Part shown: piece by piece, positions 36,831 through 44,909 of the stretch | Numbering within the stretch: position 1 is the first letter of the stretch | Layout of the letters: each line of letters begins with the position of its first letter | From: Bacillota bacterium | GTDB lineage: Bacteria > Bacillota > Clostridia > Christensenellales > SZUA-584 | NCBI GenBank assembly: GCA_023459495.1 | Contig: JAEWTL010000059.1 | Span: 130,455-194,454 of the forward strand | Reading direction: 5' to 3' | DNA: 64,000 bases | Notes under the pieces: generated by a model | Database searches by the model: none | Told to the model about the DNA's origin: nothing | Seen by the model: the letters and a program-made list of their open reading frames with translations, nothing else | Made by a program: the position numbers and the translations under genes

Positions 36831-37139
36831 GTGAACATTTCATCAGTATCATCCGGAAATGCGGCAGGCACATCCACAGGCAGCGCTGGCAAGATTGAGC
36901 GGTTGCAGAAGCAGTTGGAAACGCTGCAGAAACAGATGGAGAAGCTGGAAGACAGCGACATGGAGTCGGAGACCAAGGAAACTGTAAAAAGCACGCTGCA
37001 GGCACAGATTGCTCAGGTTGAAGCGCAGATTCAGGCAATCCGGCAGCAGAGCAAGACGGAAACGCAGCAGGAACAGCAACAGCTGGATGAAACCAAAAGT
37101 ATTCAGACCCGTACCGGCAGTATCGACGTAATGGTGTAA
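36831..37139 (+). CDS. FlxA-like coiled-coil protein
   Basis: The product has 102 residues starting at GTG 36831 (VNISSVSSGNAAG) after GGAAGGAAAA. The upstream ATG at 36807 lies inside the ribosome binding region and is unlikely. A Ser/Gly-rich N-terminus is followed by a coiled coil of Gln, Lys and Glu (KIERLQKQLETLQKQMEKL) and a second Gln-rich helix, fitting the FlxA family. The function in this family is unknown; its promoter suggests a link to motility. It stands alone with its own terminator. Confidence 0.75.
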   Translation: MNISSVSSGNAAGTSTGSAGKIERLQKQLETLQKQMEKLEDSDMESETKETVKSTLQAQIAQVEAQIQAIRQQSKTETQQEQQQLDETKSIQTRTGSIDVMV

Positions 37140-37154
37140 CCGTAGCCCCGGAAG

Positions 37155-37176
37155 AACCTCAGTAATGAGGTTTTTT
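37155..37176 (+). terminator. Terminator of the FlxA-like gene
   Basis: AACCTCA (37155-37161), loop GTAA, TGAGGTT (37166-37172), then TTTTTT. Confidence 0.85.
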
Positions 37177-37186
37177 CATTTTCCCC

Positions 37187-37215
37187 TTGGGCTGGCATGG
37201 CCCGCGTGGTATAAT
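37187..37215 (+). promoter_or_regulatory. SigA promoter of the DUF362-apgM-ADH operon
   Basis: TTGGGC (37187-37192), 17 bp, TGG-extended TATAAT (37210-37215), 19 bases before the ATG. Confidence 0.7.
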
Positions 37216-37234
37216 CGGCACCAAGGGAAAACGT

Positions 37235-38308
37235 ATGAAAAGATTGTATGTCGCATACGGCGACGACGCAAAGAATATGGCGCGGCAGCTTGTCGAAGCC
37301 GTGGACCCCGCCAAGGGGCTGAAACGGGATGCGCTTATTGCGCTTAAGCCCAATCTCGTGGTCGCCAAAGACTGGCGCAGCGGCGCGACCACCAATCCCG
37401 CCATATGCGAAGCCGTAATCGAATATTTTAAGGAACGCGGCTTTTCGCGCATCCGCATCGTGGAAAGCGCGTGGGTGGGCGACAGCACGCAGCGTGCCTA
37501 TCGCGTGTGCGGCTATGAGGCGCTCTCGGAGCGCTATGGCGTGGAGTTGATCGACGTCAAAAAGGATCGATATGAGGTGCGCGAAAGCGGCGGCTTCAAG
37601 ACGGAGATATCGCATAGCGCACTGGAAACGGACTGCCTCGTCAACCTGCCGCTCATCAAGGGTCACTGTCAGACGCGTATGACCTGCGCGCTGAAAAATA
37701 TGAAAGGGCTCATCTCCGACCGGGAGAAGCGGCGGTACCATACCCTTGGGCTGCACGAACCCATTGCACGGCTGAATACAATGATCCATCCCACGCTCAC
37801 CATCGCGGACGGCATCTGGACCGATCCCGGCTTCGAGGAAGGCGGAAATCCGGTGCGCGGTAACGTGATGGCTGCGGGAGACGACAGCGTACTGATCGAC
37901 GCGTTTGCAGCGCGGCGGCTGGGGCTCGATCCGCACAGTGTCGGTTATATTCGGCTTGCAGAGCAATATGGCATCGGCAGCGCGGGTCTGGATGCGGCGG
38001 AAATCGTTGAGCTTGGCGGCGTGCGCACCGAAACCGCAGCCGCAGAGGGCGTGCCGGAGGCGGTGGCGTCACGCATCGATGTGCGTGGGGCATGTAGCGC
38101 ATGCTATGCCAGCCTCGTTTCGGCGCTGATGACGCTGGGCGAAGCGGCAGGCAATGAACCAGTCTGCATAGGGCAGGATTTCCGTGGACAGCGCGGGAAG
38201 CTGGGGTGCGGAAACTGCACGGCAAAATTCGAGCACTGTATCAAAGGATGTCCGCCCAAGGCGGAGGACATCGTGCAATATTTCAAATCATATAAGGAGC
38301 GGTCATGA
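37235..38308 (+). CDS. DUF362-domain iron-sulfur-type protein
   Basis: Starting at ATG 37235, this 357-residue protein of the DUF362 family has VALKPNLV-like LIALKPNLVVAKDW, then CLVNLPLIKGHCQTRMTCALKNMKGL, and ADGIWTDPG (family core). Cysteines near the C-terminus (CSACYASL, LGCGNCTAKFEHCIKGCPP) suggest iron-sulfur or metal binding. The biochemical role of DUF362 is not established. Its stop overlaps the start of the phosphoglycerate mutase gene (ATGA). Confidence 0.85.
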   Translation: MKRLYVAYGDDAKNMARQLVEAVDPAKGLKRDALIALKPNLVVAKDWRSGATTNPAICEAVIEYFKERGFSRIRIVESAWVGDSTQRAYRVCGYEALSERYGVELIDVKKDRYEVRESGGFKTEISHSALETDCLVNLPLIKGHCQTRMTCALKNMKGLISDREKRRYHTLGLHEPIARLNTMIHPTLTIADGIWTDPGFEEGGNPVRGNVMAAGDDSVLIDAFAARRLGLDPHSVGYIRLAEQYGIGSAGLDAAEIVELGGVRTETAAAEGVPEAVASRIDVRGACSACYASLVSALMTLGEAAGNEPVCIGQDFRGQRGKLGCGNCTAKFEHCIKGCPPKAEDIVQYFKSYKERS

Positions 38309-39465
38309 AACAGTTTACGATCGTGCTGGACGGCATCGCCGACCGGCCGCAGGAGAAGCTGGGCGGCAAAACGCCCATGGAAGCGGCGAAAACGCCTGGA
38401 TTGGACGCGCTTTTTGCCATGGGCAAGCCTGGCACGGTACGCACCATTCCGTCGGGGCTGGAGGTAGGCAGCGCCGTGGCGAACCTGAACCTGCTGGGCT
38501 ACGACCCTGCCAAGGTCTATCGGGGCCGCGCGGTGATCGAGGCCGCGGGCGCGGGCATTCCCGTCAATCCAGCTAACCTGTACATCCGCACCAACTTCGT
38601 GACGCTTTCGGGCGGGAGCTTTGACGCGGGCAGGATGGAAAGCTACAGTGCGCACGACGTGGCTACGGAAGATGCCGCACCGCTTACTGAGCGGCTGAAT
38701 CGCGAGGTGTTCACTCCGCCGTTCCACCTGCACCACGTCGACACGTTCCGCAACATACTCGTGGTGGAAGGCGCGGCAGCGTTGGCGGAGCAGCTGAAGT
38801 TTATGCCCGCGCACGACATGATCGGCGGTGCCGTGGCGGACTTCACCAAAGGCGGCGAGCTGATGCAGCAGTACTTTTCCATGATGCGCCGCGCGTATGA
38901 GGTGCTGCAGGCGGATAACCCGACGCACGCCAATGCCATCTGGTTCTGGGGAGCGTCCAGCGCACCGGAGATCTCGGGCGGCGCGGAAGGCAGCCGCGTG
39001 GTGCTGGCTGAGACCTCGCTGATGCGCGGCATCGCGGCACTGACGGAGATTCCCTGCGTCACCATGGACGAGTCACGCGGGTTCATCGAATTCCTGAAGG
39101 ACAAGACGAACGCCGCCGTTAAGGCTGTAGGGGAGCATGATTACGCCTACATTCACATCCAAAAGCTTGATGACCTCTCGCATGAATTGGATATCGAGGG
39201 CAAGATGCACGCCATCGAAGACATTGACGAGCACTTTATCCGGCCGTTCTTCGCTCAGGTGAAGGAGCCATACAGTGCGGTGATCGTTTCGGACCACTAC
39301 ACGTTCTCGGACAGTGGCGGCCATGGCGCGGAGCCTGCACCCTTTTTGCTGCTGGGCCATGGAACGGGAGCCGGTACGGGGCGCTTTACGGAACAGTGCT
39401 GCCGCGACGCGGGTTTCACCATGACTGCGCCCGAACTCGTCGCGCTGCAGCGCAGCAAAGGATAA
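38305..39465 (+). CDS. Cofactor-independent phosphoglycerate mutase, archaeal type
   Basis: The 386-residue alkaline-phosphatase-superfamily enzyme resembles ApgM: the N-terminal TIVLDGIADRPQEKLGGKTP metal site, the nucleophile region GLEVGSAVANLNLLGYDP, the RGRAVIEAAGAGI stretch, and the C-terminal SDHYTFSDSGGHGAEPAPF with metal ligands. It would interconvert 2- and 3-phosphoglycerate. A related clade works on other phosphoesters (homoserine kinase-like), so the substrate is not certain. It is coupled to DUF362 and followed after four bases by the Fe-ADH gene. Confidence 0.88.
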   Translation: MKQFTIVLDGIADRPQEKLGGKTPMEAAKTPGLDALFAMGKPGTVRTIPSGLEVGSAVANLNLLGYDPAKVYRGRAVIEAAGAGIPVNPANLYIRTNFVTLSGGSFDAGRMESYSAHDVATEDAAPLTERLNREVFTPPFHLHHVDTFRNILVVEGAAALAEQLKFMPAHDMIGGAVADFTKGGELMQQYFSMMRRAYEVLQADNPTHANAIWFWGASSAPEISGGAEGSRVVLAETSLMRGIAALTEIPCVTMDESRGFIEFLKDKTNAAVKAVGEHDYAYIHIQKLDDLSHELDIEGKMHAIEDIDEHFIRPFFAQVKEPYSAVIVSDHYTFSDSGGHGAEPAPFLLLGHGTGAGTGRFTEQCCRDAGFTMTAPELVALQRSKG

Positions 39466-39469
39466 AACC

Positions 39470-40618
39470 ATGGATTTTGAGTTTCTCACGGCACATAAAA
39501 TCGTATTCGGACGCGGTGCGCTTGCCAAACTGCCCGCGCTGTGTCTGCCGCTCGGCGAACGGCTGATGATCGTCGCAGGCGGCGCGATATCGCGTACGGG
39601 CGCGGTGGACCGGTTGGCGGACAGGCTGATGAGCGAGGACGCGGAATGCCTGATCTATCCCTGTGCTTCGGGCGAGCCCACTGTGGAGTCGGTGGACGCG
39701 GCGATCGAGGCCGGGCGCAAAGCTGACGTGAACGCGGTGATCGGAATCGGCGGCGGCAGTGCGCTGGATACCGCCAAGGCCGCGGCAGCGGTCATTCCGA
39801 ATATCGGCAGCGTACGCTACTACCTCGAAGGCGTGGGGGATAAAAAGCTCAAATTTGCCCCACTGCCGTTTGTCGCCGTACCGGCTACGGCGGGCACGGG
39901 TACCGAGGTGACGAAAAACGCCGTGGTGATGTCGCGTGAGGAACAGTTTAAAAAGAGCATTCGCGACGACCGGATGATCGCGCGCATCGCGCTGGTTGAT
40001 CCGGAACTCACGATTTCGGTGCCACCTGATGTGACGGCAGCCTCCGGCATGGACGCGATCTGCCAACTCATTGAGAGCTTTACCGCAAAGCGTGCCAACG
40101 ACTTCTGCGATGCGATGTCGCTTTATCACGCGCCGCGCGCAATGGCAGCGCTCCGCCGCGCATATGACGACGGCAGCGATATCGAGGCGCGGGAGACGAT
40201 GTCTTTGGCTTCTATGGTGAGCGGTATGTGCCTCGCCAACGCGGGTCTGGGCGCGGCGCATGGTATCGGCGCGGGTCTGGGCGCGCTGCTGGGTGTGCGC
40301 CACGGCATCGCCTGCGGAATGCTGCTGCCGCACGTAATGCGCTACAACCTATCGCGCGGCTGCGACAAATACGCTGCGCTGGGCCGAGCAATCACCGGTC
40401 AGCTCCTGCCCGACGATCAGAAAGCGGCGCTGGCCGCGGCGGACGCGGTGGAAACGCTGTGCTCATACCTGAAGCTGCCCGCACGACTCGGCGAACTGGG
40501 AGTTAAGCCTGAGATTGCGCCAGAGCTAGCCAAAGCGTCAATGGGGTCCTCCATGAGCAAGAATCCGGTAGACATTTCACTGGAAGAATGCGAAGCGCTG
40601 ATCCGTTCGCTCATATAA
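39470..40618 (+). CDS. Iron-containing alcohol dehydrogenase
   Basis: This 382-residue group III NAD(P)-dependent dehydrogenase has the nucleotide-binding GIGGGSALDTAKA and VPATAGTGTEVTKNAV. The metal region is AASGMDAICQLIESF (Asp and His-site variant; the usual His is Gln in this stretch), with further ligands in AHGIGAGLGALLGVRHGIACGMLL and PHVMRYN. It probably reduces an aldehyde or oxidises an alcohol; the substrate is unknown. It may form an operon with the two preceding genes. Confidence 0.92.
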   Translation: MDFEFLTAHKIVFGRGALAKLPALCLPLGERLMIVAGGAISRTGAVDRLADRLMSEDAECLIYPCASGEPTVESVDAAIEAGRKADVNAVIGIGGGSALDTAKAAAAVIPNIGSVRYYLEGVGDKKLKFAPLPFVAVPATAGTGTEVTKNAVVMSREEQFKKSIRDDRMIARIALVDPELTISVPPDVTAASGMDAICQLIESFTAKRANDFCDAMSLYHAPRAMAALRRAYDDGSDIEARETMSLASMVSGMCLANAGLGAAHGIGAGLGALLGVRHGIACGMLLPHVMRYNLSRGCDKYAALGRAITGQLLPDDQKAALAAADAVETLCSYLKLPARLGELGVKPEIAPELAKASMGSSMSKNPVDISLEECEALIRSLI

Positions 40619-40658
40619 TCAATGACTCGCCGCATATGCATGTACCGGGAGTGATTGC

Positions 40659-41162
40659 ATGGATAAGCCGGTTTATCACAGGCTGCAGCGCGGCGAAACG
40701 TTAGAGTTATTAAGCGCACGTTATGGTGTACCGGTGTGCATGATCGTGTGCGCTAATGAAGAACTGCGTCCTGACGCGATACGATATGGCGCGGTGCTGA
40801 CTATTCCGCGCAAGAATTGGTGCAGTCGCGGTAGCGAGCCGCCGCAGGCTCCGAAGCTGCCGCGTTTCCGGTATGCGGAATATGTGGTGCAGCCGGATGA
40901 TACGTTGTACGGCATTTCGCTGCGCTGTGGCCTCACCATGCGCATATTGCAGAAGGCCAACAGCCTTAACGGTGTGGCGGAGTTGCAGCCCGGAACGCGG
41001 TTGCGCGTCCCGGTGATATCCGGCAAGCGCTATTACGCGCGTGAAGGGGAGAGTCTGGCTGATATCGCAGCGCGTCACGGCGTGACGGAGGATGTGCTGA
41101 GAGAAAAAAACTTACTTGAATACGGGGAGCGTATCGGCCCCGGCGCGTGCTTGTTGATATAG
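40659..41162 (+). CDS. Three-LysM-repeat protein without signal peptide
   Basis: Three LysM units make up this 167-residue protein: residues about 5-48 (YHRLQRGETLELLSARYGVP), 68-115 (YVVQPDDTLYGISLRCGLT) and 123-166 (YYAREGESLADIAARHGVT). LysM binds N-acetylglucosamine polymers such as peptidoglycan. No signal peptide or membrane segment is present, which is like some spore-coat or spore-cortex-associated LysM proteins (inference). GGGAG at 40646-40650 precedes ATG 40659. Confidence 0.85.
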   Translation: MDKPVYHRLQRGETLELLSARYGVPVCMIVCANEELRPDAIRYGAVLTIPRKNWCSRGSEPPQAPKLPRFRYAEYVVQPDDTLYGISLRCGLTMRILQKANSLNGVAELQPGTRLRVPVISGKRYYAREGESLADIAARHGVTEDVLREKNLLEYGERIGPGACLLI

Positions 41163-41202
41163 CGCGGAATATACAAAATGTTGTGCTTTTTTTCCGCTCC
41201 TG

Positions 41203-41211
41203 TGATACAAT
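41203..41211 (+). promoter_or_regulatory. Extended -10 promoter of the DUF4203-like pair
   Basis: TGA-TACAAT at 41203-41211; the TTGTGC at 41181 is 19 bp away, so the extended -10 probably dominates. Confidence 0.5.
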
Positions 41212-41235
41212 AAAACAAAAAAAGAGAGCGGGGTT

Positions 41236-41859
41236 ATGAATATGGATACTCTGGCAATCCTCGTTTTAATCGGTTATGCCTTGGTGGGTGTGGTGCTCTG
41301 CTTCTTTGGCAGCCGGTGGGCAAAGGCGATCGTTGCAGTATATGGCTTCGCGGCTGGATTTATTCTGGCACATGCGCTGCTGCCGCTGCTGCTGACTTCG
41401 ATGAGCAGTACGCTGATCCTGTTTTTCAGCCTTGGCGTGGGCGTCATTGTGGCGTTGCTGTTTGTACTGTTGTTTTATGTCGGTATTTTCTTCGTGGGCT
41501 TTGGCGCGGGCGTTGCGCTGTCCCTACTGATTGTGCAGGTGTTCTCACTGAACCTGTACGCATGGTATGTATACATTCCCGCGCTGATTCTCTGCTGCGT
41601 ACTTGGTTCGCTGACGCTCAACAACCGGCGCATCTTCCTGTCAATCTTTACGGCTTATATCGGCGCATCCGCGCTGGCGGTCGTCATCGATCAGCTTTTC
41701 CATCTGAAGGACGGCGTTACCATGCCTGCGCTGTCGCTGAGCGACCCGGAGTTGCTTGCACAGCAGACCTCTGTGGTCTATCTGGTCTCTCTGGGAGTGC
41801 TGTTTGTTGCAGGCCTTGTAATACAGCTTGCGGTTACCAGCAAGAACAAACAAAAATAA
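41236..41859 (+). CDS. Multi-spanning membrane protein (DUF4203/TMEM198-like) 1
   Basis: The 207-residue protein is almost entirely hydrophobic with about seven helices. Glycine-rich patterns such as LVGVVLCFFGSRWAKAIVA, FVGFGAGVALSLL and VTSKNKQK at the end resemble the DUF4203/TMEM198 group. Function in bacteria is unknown. It is a diverged paralogue of the gene 19 bases downstream, with which it shares the helix-1 pattern (cFFGsrwAK versus FFGYKLAR) and the ending AVTSK. Confidence 0.7.
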   Translation: MNMDTLAILVLIGYALVGVVLCFFGSRWAKAIVAVYGFAAGFILAHALLPLLLTSMSSTLILFFSLGVGVIVALLFVLLFYVGIFFVGFGAGVALSLLIVQVFSLNLYAWYVYIPALILCCVLGSLTLNNRRIFLSIFTAYIGASALAVVIDQLFHLKDGVTMPALSLSDPELLAQQTSVVYLVSLGVLFVAGLVIQLAVTSKNKQK

Positions 41860-41878
41860 AGGGATTAGAGGGATATCA

Positions 41879-42610
41879 ATGGATCTGTCCTGGGTGATAC
41901 TGATCTGCGGTGCAGCTACACTCATACTCGCATTGGTCTTCGTATTTTTTGGATATAAGCTTGCGCGGTTTCTGATGCCGATCTGCGGCGTACTCGTTGC
42001 GCTTGCCGTACTGTGGGCGTTTGCGCTTCCGGCGCTTCGGCTGGACGTGCTGGCGACATGGCTGTTTATGGGCGGCGCGGGTATCTCCGTTTATATCCTG
42101 CTGTTCTTTTTCAAACGGATCTCGGGATTTTTTGTCGGCCTTACGGGTTCGGCGCTGCTGATGACTTTTATCGTCTATGCGCTGGGTCTGTCGTCCGTGC
42201 CCTACATTAATCCCATCTGCCTCACGCTGTGTGCGGTATCCGGTCTGCTGGCCATCGTTTACCGCAGGAACGCTGTGATTGCGTTCACGGCGATGACCGG
42301 TGCCTGTGTTGCCATGTATGCCGGTCTGTATCTGCTTATCGCAGGCGTCAATCCGGGCGCTTTCGATGCGGGTGTACTGCCGCAGCTGTCGGCGTTTCTT
42401 TCCGCACAGAAGTATCTCGTTGCGGGCGCTTCGCTCGTTCTGATGGTGATCGGCATCCTTGTACAGGGAGCTGTCACATCAAAGAGTCAGGTGCTGCCCG
42501 GACCGGAGCAGGGACAGCGCGAATCGGCATCGAAGAGCACCGGGAGAAGACTGGAATGGCTGTCCGATGATTCGTCTGATACGGATGATCCTACGGGAAT
42601 GGACCTATAA
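41879..42610 (+). CDS. Multi-spanning membrane protein (DUF4203/TMEM198-like) 2
   Basis: The product has 243 residues from ATG 41879, the first Met with a GAGGGAT upstream, and about seven hydrophobic helices (WVILICGAATLILALVFVFF and others). It ends in a hydrophilic, acidic cytoplasmic tail of about 45 residues (LSDDSSDTDDPTGMDL). It pairs with the preceding gene, and heteromer formation is possible. No catalytic motif is visible. Confidence 0.68.
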   Translation: MDLSWVILICGAATLILALVFVFFGYKLARFLMPICGVLVALAVLWAFALPALRLDVLATWLFMGGAGISVYILLFFFKRISGFFVGLTGSALLMTFIVYALGLSSVPYINPICLTLCAVSGLLAIVYRRNAVIAFTAMTGACVAMYAGLYLLIAGVNPGAFDAGVLPQLSAFLSAQKYLVAGASLVLMVIGILVQGAVTSKSQVLPGPEQGQRESASKSTGRRLEWLSDDSSDTDDPTGMDL

Positions 42611-42623
42611 ATCTAAACATAAC

Positions 42624-42649
42624 AAAAGCGCCTTCAGGCGCTTTTTCTT
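42624..42649. terminator. Bidirectional terminator
   Basis: AAAAGCGCC, loop TTCA, GGCGCTTTTT: the T/A tails on both sides serve the membrane protein pair on the plus strand and the argJ unit on the minus strand. Confidence 0.9.
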
Positions 42650-42655
42650 TTGCGT

Positions 42656-42877
42656 TCAGGTCAGACCGAGAAAGACAGCGGCGAGGACGACCAGGAGAAT
42701 CACGATTGCGCCGGGTATCAGCATCATGTAAAACATGCGCCGGCCTGCCCGGCTGGCAAAGTTGACGGTGATGCCTCTGCCGTTTCGCCGCTCCACAAAG
42801 TCCCTATCATCATCCGGATTGTAATAGAACATCCCGAATTTCACATGCGGGTCTTTGGGCTTTGCCTCTGTGCTCAT
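42656..42877 (-). CDS. Small DUF5808-like membrane protein
   Basis: In this 73-residue protein the first half holds a FGMFYYNPDDDRDFVERR and GRGITVNFASRAGR pattern like the DUF5808 signature (YxNPDDxRxFV...NFA). A single C-terminal transmembrane helix follows (IPGAIVILLVVLAAVFLGL). The start overlaps the argJ stop (ATGA), so expression is coupled to argJ although no functional link is known. Confidence 0.7.
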   Translation of the reverse strand: MSTEAKPKDPHVKFGMFYYNPDDDRDFVERRNGRGITVNFASRAGRRMFYMMLIPGAIVILLVVLAAVFLGLT

Positions 42878-44067
42878 GTACGGTACTCCGCATTAATTTT
42901 CACATAGTCCAGAGAGAAGTCGCACGTCCACATGGTGTCCGAAGCGTCCCCTTCGCCGAAGTCCAGCGTATACGTGACTTCGTCCTGCCGTAGCTCCAGC
43001 AGCGCTGCGTTTTCGTCGAAAGGCAGGCCTCCGCCGTTTCGGCATACCTGCACGCTGCCGATCCAGATGTTTACCTTCTCGGGGTTGAAGCGTGCCCCGG
43101 AATACCCGGCAGCGGTGAGCAGCCGCCCCCAGTTGGCGTCGTTGCCGAAAGCCGCGGTCTTGCACAGCGGCGACTTGGCGATCGCGCCTGCGATACGGTG
43201 CGCGTCCCGTGGGCTGCGCGCATTACGCACACAGATCGTCAGTAGTTTGGTGGCGCCTTCGCCGTCCGCGGCGAGCATCTTGGCAAGCTGCTTGCATACC
43301 TTGGTCAGCGCCGCAACAAAAAGCGTGTATGCGGGGGAGTCTGCTATAATTTCTTCGTTGCCCGCCTGCCCGGAAGCAAGGATGAGCACCTTGTCGCACA
43401 CGCTCGTATCGCCGTCTACTGAAATGCGGTTGTAGGAAAGGTCCGCGGCAGCTTTCAGGGCCTTTTTCAGCGCGTCCTGCGAGATAGCCGCGTCGGTGGT
43501 CAGCACCGAGATCATGGTCGCCATGTTGGGGTGGATCATGCCTGAGCCCTTGGCCATGCCGCCGATGCGCACCTCGCGATCTTCCAGCATTAAGCTTTCC
43601 TGCGCCTGCTTGGGACGGGTGTCGGTCGTCATGATGGCGCGCGCCGCGTCGGAGCCGCCTGCACGCGTGGGAGAGGCGGAATTAAGTCCCGCTTCAAGCT
43701 TGTCTACGGACAGCGGGACGCCGATTACGCCGGTGGAGCCGGTCAGCACGTCCTCCGGGGCACAGCCGAAGCGCCGGGCAGCCAGCGAAGCAAACCGAAG
43801 AGCGTCCTCTTCGCCGCGCCGGGCGAGGCAGGCGTTGGCGCAGCCAGCGTTGACCACGACAAGCTGCGCGCGGCCATTGCGCACGTTCTTGCGCGCGAGC
43901 TGAAGTGAGTGTCCCTTGACGACATTGCGCGTGAAAATGCCCGCCGCCGTTGCAACGGTATCGCATTTTACCACGGCAAGGTCGAGACCTCCAGTTTTGC
44001 GGATGCCGCATGCGACCCCTGCCGCTGTAAATCCCAGAGCGTACGTAACGCCGCTGCCTTGTTCCAT
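42874..44067 (-). CDS. argJ: Bifunctional ornithine acetyltransferase / N-acetylglutamate synthase
   Basis: This is the 397-residue ArgJ of the cyclic arginine pathway. The self-cleavage site is intact: HPNMATM, with the nucleophile Thr184 after Ala, in MAKGSGMIHPNMATM. Other family blocks are NAGCANACL, LTGSTGVIGVPL and GNDANWGRLL. Start ATG 44067 follows AAGGGG. The ATG at 44097 is excluded because it lies in the -10 hexamer. Other arg genes are not in the window. Confidence 0.95.
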   Translation of the reverse strand: MEQGSGVTYALGFTAAGVACGIRKTGGLDLAVVKCDTVATAAGIFTRNVVKGHSLQLARKNVRNGRAQLVVVNAGCANACLARRGEEDALRFASLAARRFGCAPEDVLTGSTGVIGVPLSVDKLEAGLNSASPTRAGGSDAARAIMTTDTRPKQAQESLMLEDREVRIGGMAKGSGMIHPNMATMISVLTTDAAISQDALKKALKAAADLSYNRISVDGDTSVCDKVLILASGQAGNEEIIADSPAYTLFVAALTKVCKQLAKMLAADGEGATKLLTICVRNARSPRDAHRIAGAIAKSPLCKTAAFGNDANWGRLLTAAGYSGARFNPEKVNIWIGSVQVCRNGGGLPFDENAALLELRQDEVTYTLDFGEGDASDTMWTCDFSLDYVKINAEYRT

Positions 44068-44095
44068 AGCATACCCCTTAAAAGCAATTTGCCCC

Positions 44096-44124
44096 ATTAT
44101 AGCACAAGGATATCAAAACGTAAA
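44096..44124 (-). promoter_or_regulatory. Promoter of argJ
   Basis: On the minus strand TTTACG (44124-44119), 17 bp, TATAAT (44101-44096). It overlaps the end region of the regulator gene upstream. Confidence 0.5.
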
Positions 44125-44127
44125 AGT

Positions 44128-44823
44128 TTACTCAGTGAGCAATATCTCTTCCAGCCTGTCCGGGTTGAGAATCTCGAATTGGCTGCGGCTGCAAGAGAGC
44201 GCGCCCTCCGCGCAGACAGCCGAAAGCTCCCGCGAGAGCGCGCTGCGGTTGACGCCGAGGTAATCCGCCAGCGCCTGACGGTCCAGTGGCACTGAAAATA
44301 CGCGGCTGCGCTGGCGCGTCGCCTCGCTGATGAGGTAGGACGCGAGCTTCTGACGCGTGGTCTTCTTTGATATATGGCTGATTTTCTCGCTGAGGGCGAT
44401 GTTTTTGCCCGCAAGAATGCTGAGCATGTTGCGGATCAGCGCGTTGTGGAAAGTGCATGATAAGCTGCATGGACGCACTGCCTTATCGAAGCCGACGAAC
44501 AGCACGCGCGAGTCCGTCGCGGCTTCCGCTGTGACCGGGCTTTCCGGCAGGCCCGCGCAGACGATGGTTTCGCCGAAAAGCCCCGGAGGCGTTACGGCTG
44601 TCATCAGTGCACGGTTGCCGAGGATATCGTCGCGGTACGCGTTGACCTGACCTTCGAGTACTACCCCGATGCTGCGCAGCTTGTCGCCAGCCAGCCAGAC
44701 CGTCTCACCGCGGCGGAAGGAGGCTTCGTATGCTCCCAGACAATCGAGAAGGCCTTTCAGTTCGTCCGGACTGATTCCCCTGAATAGAGCGATGTGTTTA
44801 TCAAAGATTTCTTGAATATTCAA
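44128..44823 (-). CDS. Crp/Fnr-family transcriptional regulator
   Basis: The protein (231 residues) starts at TTG 44823 after AGGAGAAG. An N-terminal cyclic-nucleotide-binding-type beta-roll (VWLAGDKLRSIGVVLEGQVNAYR, LMTAVTPPGLFGETIVCAG) is followed by the C-helix and a C-terminal HTH with RQALADYLGVNRSALSRELSAV. No N-terminal cysteine cluster for iron-sulfur sensing is present, so the signal is unknown; HcpR-like or CooA-like heme or redox sensing is possible. It is divergent from the ferredoxin-type gene. A TGTTGC-N4-GCAACA site lies directly upstream of its own ribosome binding site. Confidence 0.9.
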   Translation of the reverse strand: MNIQEIFDKHIALFRGISPDELKGLLDCLGAYEASFRRGETVWLAGDKLRSIGVVLEGQVNAYRDDILGNRALMTAVTPPGLFGETIVCAGLPESPVTAEAATDSRVLFVGFDKAVRPCSLSCTFHNALIRNMLSILAGKNIALSEKISHISKKTTRQKLASYLISEATRQRSRVFSVPLDRQALADYLGVNRSALSRELSAVCAEGALSCSRSQFEILNPDRLEEILLTE

Positions 44824-44837
44824 CAGCTTCTCCTGAC

Positions 44838-44880
44838 TGTTGCAAATGCAACATACTGAATAAACTGAGTCTACTATAAT
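44838..44880 (+). promoter_or_regulatory. Crp/Fnr-type operator and activated promoter
   Basis: The perfect inverted repeat TGTTGC-aaat-GCAACA (44838-44853) sits between the divergent genes. TATAAT at 44875-44880 has no good -35. A transcript start near 44887 puts the operator centre at about -41.5, the classical class II activator position. For the minus-strand regulator gene the site is 15 bases from the start codon, suggesting autorepression. Confidence 0.65.
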
Positions 44881-44909
44881 GAAAACACGAAAGCAAGGAG
44901 GAAGTACAA

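Noticed and set aside
44068..44097. ATG 44097 as the argJ start
   Set aside because: It overlaps the TATAAT hexamer; the next Met at 44067 has AAGGGG at proper spacing and fits the family N-terminus.
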